From NCBI GenBank assembly GCA_003049465.1, contig PYSS01000066.1, forward strand, positions 154,815 through 218,814: DNA of 64,000 bases, in the 5' to 3' direction. Shown one piece after another: positions 46,001 to 56,769 of this stretch. The position numbers and the translations under genes are program-made. The DNA is from Magnaporthiopsis rhizophila. Its lineage: Eukaryota; Ascomycota; Sordariomycetes; Magnaporthales; Magnaporthaceae. The notes under the pieces were generated by a model, which saw nothing but the letters and a program-made list of their open reading frames with translations, was not told the origin of the DNA and searched no databases. How positions within the stretch are numbered: position 1 is the first letter of the stretch; each line of letters begins with the position of its first letter.

Positions 46001-49000
46001 CTTGGCCGCTGTTCCCCCTTGCACCCAAAGCGAATGTATTAGGTGTCGACCTGCGACGGTGCAAGCGTATAAAGTGACCGAGGGGAGCGGGACCGATCGG
46101 GCGTACGACAAACAAGCAGGCGCAAGAGAAGGCGAAAAAAAAACACACGAAAAAGAATGTTAAAAAAGTCGACTCCGAAAAGAAGAGCGAGCGATAGACC
46201 TGGGGCCTAAAAAACAACAATGGCAACGGAAAGGAAGGAAAAGAGATTAGGGAAGCGGCAGCAAAGGCAGGCAGGCACAAAGATCATATAGGAATGCAAG
46301 CAACAAGGGAGGGTGACCTGTCAACCGAAGAGTTGAGGCTTGCGGTCCTCCGCACGAGCGCCAAGGCACTGTGGTTGCAGTTGAGACGAATGTCTGAAAC
46401 GCTTGGACGAGGGGTCTTTCGATACGCCGAACGACGGCTATGGCCTTGCTCAGCCGCCGAAGGTGCCGGAGTTGGTGCTGGGCCAAAGCTCGCCGAGTGC
46501 CGGGTAGATTCGGACCCACAGGCACAGCCGAGGCCGACGGCCGAACCCAGCGGCCAAGCTAAAAGGGAGGGTGGGAAATGAGACGGCTCCAATGTTCCAG
46601 CATGTCACTGTCATCGGGAGGACGATACATTAGTGTCTACGTGTTCTCGTCAGTGAGCGTCCCCAGAACCCTGGTTTCGCATATTCATCCTTACTGTCCT
46701 GGACTCTTCCGCTTCCCTTCCCGGCTGGGTTTTGATCCTTAACATCGGAGGGATTTTGCTGTCGGTATATTTCATGGTTGTCTGCTGCCATTCTGCCAGC
46801 TTGCTAGGTGTTGGCCAAGGCACTTCGCTGGCGGCGGTGGTTATCCCGGGAATCTGCGCTGAAGAGGGCCCGGCCATTTGGGCATCATAAAAAAGCCGGG
46901 GGCTTTACGGAACTCGGTGACGTCGCCGCCCCCGACGGTGGGCGGAAAGATCGGCCCAGCCGACGAACCCACTAATAGCTAACCGGCTCGGTGTGATGCG
47001 TACGGCTTTGTCGTACCGGGCGATGCAGGCCCTGCATGCTGGCAGCGAAGGTGCCAAGGTGCTGCCTTCGAAAGAAAAGGCAGTTCCGAAACGGCGAGCC
47101 GAGTCGGGCACGGAAATTTGGCGAGCAGGTGTTAATCACAGCCGCTAATGCCGGGGCCCAGCCGATACAAGGTGTATTAAATGGTAGGGCATACAGCAGT
47201 CAGTTACGGATATGTAAACGACGGACACATGCGGTCGCGATGAAGGCGTGTAATTACGGCAGTTGCCAAAGCTGTAAGTTGTAAAGATTTGCCACCTTGT
47301 CGCTATCGGGAGCGAGGAGCGACTTTAAAAGCGTGTTGTCGAGTGCTGTCATTGTGTTCTACCTATCGTGTAGTCGAGTGGGCGGGCGTGTGATGCCTAG
47401 CTAGTTCGCCACAAAGCATCACGGTCGCCTGCCTGCTTAACCTTGCTTATGGTCGCGACCAAACACGGACTGGTCGCCCCGGCCGAGCGGGTTTGAGAAA
47501 GCTTTGGACCGCCATACCTCGGGGCCAAGGACCAGGATGGAGGCGCGTACGATGCTTCATTCATGGCTTTACCCCGTATATAATAATTACTCGACACAAA
47601 CCGGCTAACTGGCAGCCTCCTTAAACTGAACGAAGGACGGGACGCCGCGGCGGCACTTGCCGAATGGCTGCCGGCGCGGCCCGTGCTGTACGTACACCTC
47701 TGCTAGTTGCCCGCCCAGGGGTTAACCCTGCTGCTGCCTACCTGCCACCGCCGTGCCCGACACCCGGCCCGACAGCCGAACCATCCGAGCAGGCGGGATA
47801 TAGCGCTGCGATTAAACCCTTAAAGGTCGATCGGGAATGGCATTGAAAACAGTCATCAAACTGACCCCTGCGGGGCAAATTTAAAGCAAATGGAATCGCG
47901 TTACGTATTTATAAAGCTGGCACCCGCACGTGTGCAGTTTCTGGCCTGTTATAAGCCCAGCAAATCGGACATTTAAAAGTAACCCGGTTCCGGCTGCCTC
48001 CATATCTCGGCATGTACGGTACGTGGGGAAGTTTGTAACTACTGCAAGCACTAAATCGAAAGTCTGCAACCAAGGCGAATTAACGCCCGAACGTTCTAGA
48101 TGAATGTATTGATATCGTCGAGATTCAGGCTTTAATTTGCCCCTCGGCAAGTATCCTCGACCGCCGACATAATAATATATTCTTAGTGTTGGATAATTTA
48201 TACCGAGATAGGTAAACTGAGTGAAGATGGCTGTTTGGAGTGTTGACATGAGAAATGTGACCGTGGCGGTGCGTCGCTGCTGTTGAGGCTGTCAACCCTC
48301 CTGCCCCGCTGGTGCTGACGCTTCTGGCTCCACTGAGGGCGGGTCGCGGTCCAGATCACAGTGTCGTGGAGGGATTGCGCCCGAGTAGCTCTCGCTCCCA
48401 TATCACGTCCGCCTCCAAAACAAGCGCGGTACAGCTTTGCAGTGCTGGGAGATAAACGTGGTACTTCCACGCGTGGATTGTCCGTTATCGGGGACCTCTT
48501 ATAACACGATGATCGGCGCGGCCCTTGCTGCCAGGATACTCGACTTCACGAGACATAAGGACATTCGCGAAAGCGTGCGATGCGCCGACTCGCTGCGCAC
48601 CGTCGAAGGAATATCGGCTGTATTTGCTCTTATGGCGAGAGGTGCCGCTGACAACGGCTACCACTGTCTCTCGCCGTGGAAGCTGCTTCCTTCCGAGATC
48701 GGCTGGGGTGGGGACGGTGTTGCGAGGAGGACCAGGCTGCGGAAGCATACCTGCGAGAGCATCTCGAGGGCATTGGAGGACATGTATTCGGATTGAGCAT
48801 TGCATTTTCTCGCCCTCTTTCTCCCCAGCGCATAAACAACATCTCCGGAAGTACTCGTGTTTTTCTGCATGATTTGGTGGCTAAAAGATTCGGTCTGAAA
48901 AGGAAATCCGGGCCAGTATAGCGAAGCAGACTCGATGCGCCAAGCGACCTGCCGCGGTGGTCCAGCTGCGTGCCGTCACTTAAGGCGTCGGTGTCTCAGT

Positions 49001-49453
49001 TACGGGTGTTCGTTGCAGCGCTTCGGCAGGAGCACGCATGCCGCCGCTGTCCGAGGGCGGGAGGCGATGCGTCCTCGGCGGGGGAGCGCGAGAGAGACCG
49101 AGAGCGCTCTTTCTCACCAAGCATCTGCAGGCGGAGGTGCTCCAGCACCGAGTCCTCAATCGATATCACCAGATTGCGATGGTCTTCATGTTGGTCGCCT
49201 TTATGGTCCGTAGGATGCGGCGAAATGGGCTCCAACATTCTGGGTCATGTCGAACCGGGCGGCTCCATCTCCGGGTGGGTGGGCGTCGTGCAGCTGCATC
49301 CTTTGCGGGTTCTGCCGGTGCCATAGCATGGCCGCTTCGGCTGCTGTTCGTCTGGCGCGTGCTGCGGCCCAGCCAGGCCAGATGGCTGGCCCCACGCAGG
49401 GCTCTGTAGGGGCCTGCGCGTCAATGCCGCCGCCGCGAAGGCCTGTGAGGGCA
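46001..49453. other. Gene-poor stretch upstream of noxA
   Basis: Holds the noxA promoter and then 3 kb without a recognisable gene. Frames at 48.4-49.4 kb (both strands) lack motifs. Confidence 0.4.
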
Positions 49454-49455
49454 TA

Positions 49456-49643
49456 AGTCAGTGCACCCCAAGTCGGCCACCCCCCATGACGGCCACCTCA
49501 AACGGGCCCACTGCCTCAGATCTGGCCACGTCTTCAACTGGCCACAAATCTCGCAATTCTGATCCGTTTTCTATACTTTTTACTGCAATCCAATACCTAT
49601 ATGCCAGAGAAACAGTACACCGAAGAAGACGTCGAACGGGCCG
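49456..49643 (+). mobile_element. Truncated pogo-like element, left end
   Basis: Starts with the same TIR as the element in the HET gene (AGTCAGTGCACCCC) after a TA at 49454-49455. It runs through the non-coding leader to the first codons of the transposase (MPEKQYTEEDVERA), then breaks abruptly into the zinc-finger fragment. No right TIR is present. Confidence 0.85.
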
Positions 49644-49802
49644 AGAAGGTTTCGGACATTGAAGAATTTGCGACGTCACCAGCGGGAGCATCATGCGGAG
49701 AGGGAACGTAGGTATAGTTGTGATGTTTGCTCGAGGAAGTTTTATCGCAGGACGATTTTAGAGCGACATCGAGCGGTCCTTCACAAAATAAGGGATAGTT
49801 GA
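49644..49802 (+). pseudogene. C2H2 zinc-finger protein, C-terminal fragment
   Basis: The 52 codons after the broken transposon encode FRTLKNLRRHQREHH, the end of one finger, and then YSCDVCSRKFYRRTILERHRAVLH, a complete C-x2-C-x12-H-x4-H finger, and stop at TGA 49800-49802. The start and any earlier fingers are missing. Sequence after the stop (AATAGCTTCAGAAATTGACC, 49871-49890) matches the 3' sequence after other genes of the array, so this is the last part of a cassette gene. The protein could have bound the shared promoter modules of the array, but that is inference. Confidence 0.65.
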
Positions 49803-49972
49803 GGTTAGGGTTAATAGCGGCAGCAATATTGTAAATAGCTTCAGGTAAAGGTTGGCAGCAATAATGGTGTAAATAGCTTCAGAAATTGACCTGAATGATG
49901 TGGCCCAGTGATGTAGACTGCACTAGTTGACGTTCCACCCCCACTTATCACCACGTCCCCAAGCCTCCTTTC

Positions 49973-50363
49973 CGGTCCGCAGCACGACGGCAGTCGTAAC
50001 ACCGAAGCGGAGCGCAGGTGTTCAAATGTGAAGGTAAACTTTAGTCCAAGGTAAGGAGATAGAGACTTGCACTACGGAGGGAAGGGAGCGAAGCGACCGG
50101 ACAGTGTTACCCGACGAGAGGAGGGTGGGAGCATGGCGACGATGAGCGCAGCGAATGTTGACCGGAGGGAATTGTTTGACTGGAAGGAGTGCACGGAGTG
50201 CTGTGTGACCAGAGGGAGTGGAGCGAAGCGATGTCGGACGACCGGAGGGAGGATGTGGTCTGAGGGGCGTGTCATTTGGAAGGGTGAAGTGGTCTTCACC
50301 CCCCTATAATTTGTTTTCCAAATGACCAAAGACCAAAGACCAGAAGGGCCAGCGCCAGCTCCC
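49973..50363 (+). repeat. Intercassette block 1
   Basis: Hairpin H1: CGGT...CACGAC-GGCA-GTCGTA...ACCG (49973-50004, stem ACGAC/GTCGT). H2: ACACC-13 nt-GGTGT (49999-50021). A roughly 250-bp purine-rich body leads to the nested palindrome (50271-50326): outer arms GTCATTTGGAA/TTCCAAATGAC, inner arms GGGTGAAG/CTTCACCC, enclosing TATAATTTG. The block ends GACCAGAAGGGCCAGCGCCAGCTCCC. Confidence 0.9.
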
Positions 50364-50611
50364 GCATGCAGTTCGATTGGTCCGTCATGTCACGTAAGGC
50401 GGAGATCGGGTGGAACCCTCTTCTCCTGCCAGCCAGTAGAACGCAACAACCGGAGGAAAGTGGAGTGAGGTTTGGCGTGCACCCAACCAAATCATTAGAA
50501 GCACGCATTTCCCATCAAAGACCAGAGGTCCAGCGAGTGAGGACGAGCGGTTTCATGGAATGACCCACTTGAGTGCCTGATGGCCTGCGGCCAATGGCGC
50601 AAGCGCCCAAG

Positions 50612-50670
50612 GAGCCACTTCGAGGGAGCCACTTGAAGGAGCCACTTCGTCTTCCCACAAGCATAAGAAG
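50612..50670 (+). promoter_or_regulatory. Cassette promoter, gene at 51.04 kb
   Basis: Three GAGCCACTT repeats (50612-50647) precede GCATAAGAAG (50661-50670), a TATA-like box placed as in the other cassettes. No TGAGTCA motif is seen in this copy. Confidence 0.6.
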
Positions 50671-51043
50671 ACGACCTGCTGCACCCAGGAAGGACTGGAA
50701 TCCTTTCCTCTTGCACACCAAAGACACTGGATGGGTCCGTTGTCATCTACGGGCTTCGCCCTCGCTTCCCACTTCCACGCACAGGTAAGTGCACCATACA
50801 TGCCAGAAGCATCACCAGAGGGATTAACGAAGTGAGTGAGTGACTGACTGATTGAATGACGGCAGGCATTAAGTGCATGGACGCTTCGCGTCACGGGCTG
50901 CGCCCATACCCCGGACCGGAAAGAGAGCTAGGGGAGTAGGCGACTATTAGGGTGGAACGAGAAGACGAGGATTAGGTGGTAACCGTCTGCTGTGGGAACA
51001 GTTGGGGTGTCTTCGCTTCGCTTTGTCACTGTATAGTGGCAGC

Positions 51044-51490
51044 ATGGACCCAGAATGGAGTGTTTGGAGGGTTTATGACCTGTTTCGTTCCGCGGAAGAG
51101 GAAATATGGAATGGAGAGGTTGTGTGGCATCTGTTGGCCATCGCAGAGAATGCGTACAATGAAGCGGAGATGTCGGGAGCTACCCAACAGCATTTGCTGC
51201 ATAATATGCGTCAGGTGTTTAGGGAAGGTTGCCTAAATGTTGGCTTTGATAGTACTGACATGGCGGGGTTTATTGCAAAGGTTGCAGAGATGCCTAAGGA
51301 GGCTGTTGTGCTTAATTATACCGAGGGTTTTCGGCTTTTTAGGCAGGCCGTACGGTTCTGGGGAGATGTTGCATGTGATCCGGGGCAGAGAGCTGTAAGG
51401 AGGCTGATGAAAATGGGTTTTATTATGGAGGCAGCAGCATGGAAAGGGTGGAGCCCATGGAGTGTTTGGGCTAGTGTAGAAGAGATCTAG
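51044..51490 (+). CDS. Cassette gene 1, unknown protein, 148 aa
   Basis: One open exon starting MDPEWSVWRVYDLFRSAEEEIW. It is rich in Trp, acidic and predicted helical, and ends WSPWSVWASVEEI. No signal peptide, membrane helix or known domain is visible. A leader intron is likely: a GTAAGTG donor lies at 50785, downstream of the TATA-like box. Its acceptor (TATAG 8 bases before the ATG, or an earlier CAG) is uncertain. The 3' sequence AATTAGGAAATG...AAGTGATGTAAATG resembles that after other cassette genes. I do not recognise the protein. Real-gene support comes from its position in the repeated architecture rather than from homology. Confidence 0.6.
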   Translation: MDPEWSVWRVYDLFRSAEEEIWNGEVVWHLLAIAENAYNEAEMSGATQQHLLHNMRQVFREGCLNVGFDSTDMAGFIAKVAEMPKEAVVLNYTEGFRLFRQAVRFWGDVACDPGQRAVRRLMKMGFIMEAAAWKGWSPWSVWASVEEI

Positions 51491-51605
51491 ATAGCTTCAT
51501 ATGTAGACTGAATTAGGAAATGTTTGACCAAGTGATGTAAATGTGCCGCCTTACGTTCTACCAAAATAAACACCACGTAGATGGTCAGAGACTGGGTGCT
51601 TAGGT

Positions 51606-52000
51606 ATGGACGAAGTCCATGACACCGGAGCGCAGCGAAGGTGTTCAAACATCAAAGAACACTTTAGTGAAGAGTAGAGTGATGGAATGATCATTGCGTG
51701 GGGTAGTGAGCGAAGCGAACGGACACGATTACCCGACGAGAGGAGGGTGGGAGCATGGCGACTGGGAGTGCAGCGACCATTGACTGGAAGGAATGTTTGA
51801 ACGGAGTGAGTGCACGGAGTGCTGTGTGACCAGAGGGAGTCCACGAAGTGGCTGGTGAGGAGCGAACCAGTGTGGCGAGTGCAGCGAGTCCGGGTCTTGG
51901 GGGTGTGTCATTTGGAAGGGTGAAGTGGTCTTCACCCCCCTTATAATTTGTTTTCCAAATGACCAAAGACCAAAGACCAGAAGGGCCAGCGCAGCTCCCG
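51606..52000 (+). repeat. Intercassette block 2
   Basis: H1 has a third stem type, ATGGAC-GAA-GTCCAT (51606-51620). H2 is ACACC...GGTGT (51622-51644). The nested palindrome (51907-51963) has outer arms GTCATTTGGAA/TTCCAAATGAC and inner arms GGGTGAAG/CTTCACCC, as in block 1. Confidence 0.9.
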
Positions 52001-52210
52001 GATGCCTTGGTGGTCAGGCAGTATCTAAGGCAGAGGTTGGGCGGAGCCCTCTCTTTTTGCCAGTATTTAGAGTGGAATGATTGGAAGGAAATGGAACGAG
52101 CATGCAGCACCGACCATTCAAGTTCATTTTCGAGGTGCAGCCTTAGTTTAGATAGCAGGGCGGGAGGGAATGGGTGAGCGACTGGACCAGAGGGACTGGT
52201 TAACTAGCAG

Positions 52211-52292
52211 GAGCCACTCTAGTATGAGTCACAGGAGCCACTTATGGGAGCCATTTGTGGTAGCCACTTGAGCAGCAGCAATGCATAAAAAG
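52211..52292 (+). promoter_or_regulatory. Cassette promoter, gene at 52.5 kb
   Basis: GAGCCAC at 52211 and 52235, GAGCCAT near 52249 and TAGCCAC near 52261. TGAGTCA (the Gcn4/AP-1 type core) is at 52225-52231, and TATA-like GCATAAAAAG at 52283-52292. Confidence 0.65.
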
Positions 52293-52492
52293 ATGCGTGC
52301 ACCCCGAGAACAGGAAATGGAATTCCTCGTTCTTCCCACACATATTTTAACACGGAAGGGAGTGTTCCTTTAGGTTACCCGGTGGTGTTTTCCATTTGTA
52401 TTGGTAGCAATCATAGGTGAGTGCATTCAGATTTCCATATATGGCAGGGCACGTACTAACTAAAAGTGATTTGTACAATAATACATTAAAAG

Positions 52493-52807
52493 ATGTCGGA
52501 CGCATCGGATCCTATTTGGGTCAAAATTGAGAGGGTTTTTCGGGGCGTTCCCGGTTCGGTACAGGTTTACACGAATATTGTCATCGCCGGAGCGGATCCA
52601 TACGTTATGTTGGATATTATTGAGGGATTTTCGCAGAAGGGCAGTGAGCTCTGGCAGCTGTACAAGGATATTTGTCGTGAGGACGAGCAGCTTACAATGA
52701 ATGTTTTGCATAGCATTAAACGAAAGAGTGTTTCGCCTGAGGAGGTGAAGAAGCGGTTGGATAGCAGAGATAAAGATGGTTTCCTTCGTCGGCTTGCTGA
52801 CGAGTAA
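52493..52807 (+). CDS. Cassette gene 2, unknown protein, 104 aa
   Basis: A single coding exon, MSDASDPIWVKIERVFRGVPGSVQ..., that is soluble, charged and helical towards the C terminus (SPEEVKKRLDSRDKDGFLRRLADE). A 76-bp leader intron (52417-52492; donor GTGAGT, branch TACTAAC, acceptor AAAAG) ends exactly at the start codon, supporting the chosen ATG. No domain is recognised. The 280 bp after the stop are AT-richer and run into the usual AATAGCTTCAGAAATTGACC 3' sequence at about 53071. Confidence 0.6.
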   Translation: MSDASDPIWVKIERVFRGVPGSVQVYTNIVIAGADPYVMLDIIEGFSQKGSELWQLYKDICREDEQLTMNVLHSIKRKSVSPEEVKKRLDSRDKDGFLRRLADE

Positions 52808-53223
52808 TTGTAATTGGTGATATTAAATTAAATCGAGGGATTTTTTAAAGAGAGCCGTGCTAAATGTGTATCATTGTAGTTCCGAGCAGGTGAGGAGCAT
52901 GTTTGTAACTAGAAGCGGGAGCGGCGGTACAGAAGCGAATTCTACCAAATTCTGGAATTTTAAGTGATATGAACGGTAGTAGTATGGCTGCTAGTAATAG
53001 CCCATTTAGTCTGATGTGATATTGTGGAGTGTTTTATTGGAAGGAGTCGGGACGGAGAAGAAAATGTGAATAGCTTCAGAAATTGACCCGAAAGGGGAAT
53101 GAGTAACCATGCATGTAAACGTAGGCCTAGTAACGAGTGATAGACAAGGTGACTGTGATGTTGTGCTGAAATGAAATAAACTTAGCCCAATCCCCCTTTG
53201 TCCTCATCCCCAAGCCTCCTTTC

Positions 53224-53460
53224 CGGTCCTGGGTACGGGCTAGCCCGTAACACCGAAACGTAATGAAGGTGTTCAAACATTAAGGTAGACTTTAGTGAAG
53301 ATGTAGACGGATGGAATGAACATCTCGATGGGAAGTGAGCGTAGCGAGCGGACACGATTACCCGATGAGAGGAGGGTTAGGAGACTGGCGACTGGGAGCG
53401 CAGCGACCTGATTGAGTGGAACGAGAATGTGTGAGCGGAGCGAGTTTGTGAGCCACCGGA
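53224..53460 (+). repeat. Intercassette block 3, lacking the nested palindrome
   Basis: H1 is CGGT...TACGGGC-TA-GCCCGTA...ACCG (53224-53255) and H2 is ACACC...GGTGT (53250-53272). The body follows, but the nested palindrome and the text after it are missing: the body passes from GAAGGGTGGTCAT directly into the promoter-proximal part. This looks like a deletion. Confidence 0.85.
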
Positions 53461-53670
53461 AGGTCGAAGGGTGGTCATCCCGCTCTAAGGCATGGGTCGG
53501 GCGGAGCCCTCTCCCTTGCCCACCACTAGAAACGGAGCGACTGGAAGGAAGCGCAGTGGGAGCAGGTGCACCGACCATTCAGAATCATTCTTAAGGTGCA
53601 GCCCCAGGTTGGACAGCAGGGCGAGAGCGAATAGGTGAGTGATTGGACTAGAAGGACTGGTTGACTAGCA

Positions 53671-53749
53671 GGAGCCACTCCACGATGAGTCAGAGGGAGC
53701 CATTTGGGGAGCCATATGGTAGCAGCCACTTTATGTTGGGCATAAGAAG
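53671..53749 (+). promoter_or_regulatory. Cassette promoter, Rad52-like gene
   Basis: GAGCCAC near 53672, TGAGTCA at 53686-53692, GAGCCAT twice, AGCCACT near 53724, and TATA-like GCATAAGAAG at 53740-53749. Confidence 0.65.
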
Positions 53750-53881
53750 GGCATTTCCCTGGGGAGAGGAAATCGGAATTCCTCTTCTTTTTACATATTT
53801 TTAAATCACGTCGGTAGTGATTGACAGTTAGGCTAGTATTTGCCGCATAGTGAGGCTAGGACAAGGAGACGAGGAGACGAG

Positions 53882-54610
53882 ATGACAAGCTTGAAACGTC
53901 AGCTTTCGGTGGGTGCTGATAGGGAGCAGCAGCCCGATGGAATTACTGATACTGACACTGTGCAGTGGACTATTGAGAAGCAGAGAGCAGTGCTCGCGAT
54001 GTGTCTTGGGCCCGAGTTTGTTGAGGAGCGTCCAGGTCATGGTGGTAAGCCACTGTCTTACCTGCCAGGCTATTCGGCTTTTCGGTTGGCCAACTGGGTG
54101 TTTGGGCCAGACGGCTGGGATTCGGAGATCAGCCAGCAGGAGCATAAGGAGTATTATGAGGCTGGCAAGCATACGGTGAATGCAGTTTGTCGAGTGCGTG
54201 TTACTGTACGCTGGTGTAATGGTAGGCAGTCATTTCATGAGGATGTTGGGTTTGGCGGAGGCAAGCCGATGCCCCAGCTCTGTCAGGCTTTGGAGATGGC
54301 GTGTAAAGAGGCTGTGACTGATGCAATTAAGAGAGCATTTCGACAATTTGGAGATGCTTTGGGCAATTGTCTTTATGACCCGCGGTTTGTAGGTTGGGTT
54401 AAAACCCAGAAGCAGAAGATGGCTAGGCCTAGTGGGGGACGATGGAATGTGGCAGACTTGATACGGTTACCGTTGGGTGGCGTAAGCGATAAGATTTCTG
54501 GGGAAGCGAAAAGAGTTAAATGTAATAGCACGATAGCCGGGGTGGCTAGTGAAGATGTGGATGAATTTTTCAACGATAGTGTGTTGGATGAGGAATTTGT
54601 AATGTATTAG
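53882..54610 (+). CDS. Rad52-family single-strand annealing protein, 242 aa
   Basis: One exon. Residues about 30-185 match the Rad52/Rad22 N-terminal annealing domain: LGPEFVEERPG, SYLPGYSAFRLANWVFGPDGWDSEI, FHEDVGFGGG, MACKEAVTDAIKRAF and RQFGDALGNCLYDP, the last close to the family signature. The C terminus is short and lacks the long Rad51/RPA-interaction tail of cellular Rad52, so this is a core-only protein like those of mobile elements and viruses. Rad52 proteins form rings that anneal single-stranded DNA and promote strand pairing without ATP. In this array it could recombine the shared blocks or serve replication of the element; both are inference. The promoter module upstream is the same as for the neighbours. 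A cellular rad52 gene should exist elsewhere in the genome. Confidence 0.85.
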   Translation: MTSLKRQLSVGADREQQPDGITDTDTVQWTIEKQRAVLAMCLGPEFVEERPGHGGKPLSYLPGYSAFRLANWVFGPDGWDSEISQQEHKEYYEAGKHTVNAVCRVRVTVRWCNGRQSFHEDVGFGGGKPMPQLCQALEMACKEAVTDAIKRAFRQFGDALGNCLYDPRFVGWVKTQKQKMARPSGGRWNVADLIRLPLGGVSDKISGEAKRVKCNSTIAGVASEDVDEFFNDSVLDEEFVMY

Positions 54611-54700
54611 TGAATAGCTTCAAGTAATGGACGGATTGGGAAATAAGTGACCATGCATGTGAAATGATGTAAACGTAGTCCTCGTCCCCTAGCTCCTTTC

Positions 54701-55134
54701 CGGTCCGCAGCACGACGGCAGTCGTGACACCGAAACGAAGTGTAGGTGTTCAAAAGTGATGCAAACTTTAGTAAATAGTAGAGTGATTGAATGAACATTG
54801 CGTAGGGAAGCGACGTAGGAGCGGACAGTGTTGCACCCGAGCAGGGCGAAGGGTGGTGGGAGGGGACCGACCGAGGGAGACTGGCGACCATATGAGCGGA
54901 GCGAGTTTGTGTGAGCTTGGCGAGTGCATTGGGGATGCTGAACGGAGTGGCTGGGACAGAAAGACCAGGCTCAGAATTCGAGAGCTTGGCATCGAGGTGT
55001 GGCTGGAACAGGCACTGTGTCTGTAGCGCAGCGGAGGGTGTGTTCAATCCGTGTGAAAAAAGTGGTTTTTCACCCCTTTATAATTTGTTTTCCAAATGAA
55101 CAAAAACCAAAGACCAGCAGGTCGGCGCAGCCAC
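54701..55134 (+). repeat. Intercassette block 4
   Basis: H1 is CGGT...CACGAC-GGCA-GTCGTG...ACCG (54701-54732) and H2 is ACACC...GGTGT (54727-54749). The body includes CACCC-GAGCAGGGCGAA-GGGTG near 54836. The nested palindrome has a fourth inner stem, GTGAAAAA/TTTTTCAC (55053-55073). Its right outer arm TTCCAAATGAAC is kept, but the left arm has drifted. Confidence 0.85.
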
Positions 55135-55348
55135 CGGAAGGTCGGAGGTGGTCATTTATCGATAAGGCAGAGGTCGGGCGGAGCCCTCTCCTCTCGCCAG
55201 GCACTAGGAACGGAGCCAAGGATTGGGTGCAGTGAGATGGACACCCGACCATTCAGAAAGTATTAGAAGAGGGTGGAATTTGCGCTATGACCCTGGGGTG
55301 CGAACAGGAAGACTGTGAGGCAGAGACTGGAAGGAATGTTTGACTGGC

Positions 55349-55428
55349 AGGAGCCATAGAGTGAGTCATAGAGGGAGCCATTTGGGGAGCCACAATGGAA
55401 GGAGCCACATTTTGTCGGGCATAAGAAG
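55349..55428 (+). promoter_or_regulatory. Cassette promoter, gene at 55.6 kb
   Basis: GAGCCAT/GAGCCAC repeats (four), TGAGTCA at 55362-55368, and TATA-like GCATAAGAAG at 55419-55428. Confidence 0.65.
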
Positions 55429-55575
55429 GATGGAATGCCCCGCAGATAGGAAGGATAGATTCCTTTCTTGCTTTCATCAACGAGCAAGCAGCGAATGCAG
55501 GTAAGTGTATTTGTGTTGTACTATTATGCTGGGAGCATATGCTAACGTGAGTGTGTAGTGAATTGCAGATTCGAA

Positions 55576-56214
55576 ATGTCGATCGATGGAATTGAGCGAT
55601 TGGCAGGGCTGGTGACAGCATGCTTGGCAGTGATTGAGCTGGTGGATGAACATGGGTTCTGTTTGTATGATAATGGGCCCGAGTTTGTTACGAGGATGAC
55701 GGAGTGTTTGGCACAACTTCATGCAGTATTAATGCTTAAGGGTAAGCCTAATGGTGATGTGGAGCGAGCAGAATATGACCTGGTAAATTCAGCGAAAGGT
55801 AGAGCATTAGAGCGGCAAGAGTTGGATACTTTTGCGCAGTGGGATCCAGATGATGAGGATGAAAATGTTTTTATGCTTTTATTTCTCGGCGAAAGTTGTC
55901 GGCTGTTTTGCAGGATAAACAGTCGGTATTTGGCTAATGGAGCCTTTGAGGGGCATGCTGTGAAGCGACAGTTTGAGGAAAGGTTGCAGCGGTTGTGGGA
56001 GGAGCCGGTTCTATGTAAAAGCCAGTGTGAGTTTTGTGAGAAAGTGCGGGCCGGAGCAGGCAATTTTTTTAAAACCATTGGTAAGGCTGGAGATGTAAGC
56101 ATCGAGTGGGCACAGTTATATTTGCAGGAATTGCGTAGATTGAAGGATTATTGGCGGCAGTACCATTTTAGATATGTTAGTAGGATACGTGCAGCGCAAG
56201 CGACTGGTGGTTGA
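55576..56214 (+). CDS. Cassette gene 4, unknown protein, 212 aa
   Basis: Starts MSIDGIERLAGLVTACLAVIELVDEHGF and is probably all-helical, acidic in the first half (DPDDEDENVF) and basic at the end (YLQELRRLKDYWRQYHFRYVSRIR). A 68-bp leader intron (55501-55568; GTAAGTG, branch GCTAAC, acceptor ATTGCAG) ends 7 bases before this ATG. An earlier in-frame ATG at 55558 lies inside the intron and is rejected. Two Cys pairs (CKSQCEFC) could bind a metal but match no named finger. No homologue recognised. Confidence 0.65.
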   Translation: MSIDGIERLAGLVTACLAVIELVDEHGFCLYDNGPEFVTRMTECLAQLHAVLMLKGKPNGDVERAEYDLVNSAKGRALERQELDTFAQWDPDDEDENVFMLLFLGESCRLFCRINSRYLANGAFEGHAVKRQFEERLQRLWEEPVLCKSQCEFCEKVRAGAGNFFKTIGKAGDVSIEWAQLYLQELRRLKDYWRQYHFRYVSRIRAAQATGG

Positions 56215-56379
56215 TGTACTGGTAATATTATTAAAGATAATAAATGTGTGAATGGCGTCAAAATTCGACCGGATTAGGAAGTGAATCGGGTGATGATATA
56301 TGTACATTATGCAAGTGAAATGTAAGCTGTGCCTCCACGTTCTACTCCCCCTTTAGCCCTCGTAGATAGGCTTCCTTTC

Positions 56380-56769
56380 CGGTCCTGGGTACGGGCTTGC
56401 CCGTGACACCGTAGCGGAGCGTAGGTGTTCAAGAATTGCGTAGACGTTAGTGCAGGGTAAGGAGATAGAGACTTGCACCACGGAGGGCAGTGAGCGAAGC
56501 GAACGGACAGTGTTGACCCGACGAGAGGAGGGTGGGAGCGTGGCGACTGGGAGTGCAACGACCATTGACCGGAGGGAATGTCTGACTGGAAGGAGTGCAC
56601 GGAGTGCTTCCACGAAGTGGCTGGTGAGGAGCGAACCAGTGTGGCTGACCGAAGGGAAGCGTGGTCTTGGATTGGTCATTTGGTTGGCACGGACCTGGTT
56701 CGCGCCCCTTATAATTTGTATTTCCAAATGACCAAGGACCAAGAACCAGAAGGGCCAGCGCAGCTCCCG
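56380..56769 (+). repeat. Intercassette block 5
   Basis: H1 is CGGT...ACGGGC-TT-GCCCGT...ACCG (56380-56411) and H2 is ACACC...GGTGT (56406-56428). The nested palindrome (56672-56735) has perfect 12-bp outer arms TTGGTCATTTGG/CCAAATGACCAA and an inner stem of a further sequence (GGCACGGACC with GGTTCGCGCC, two mismatches). Confidence 0.9.

Noticed and set aside
55558..55575. Earlier in-frame ATG for cassette gene 4
   Set aside because: Lies inside the leader intron, before the ATTGCAG acceptor.
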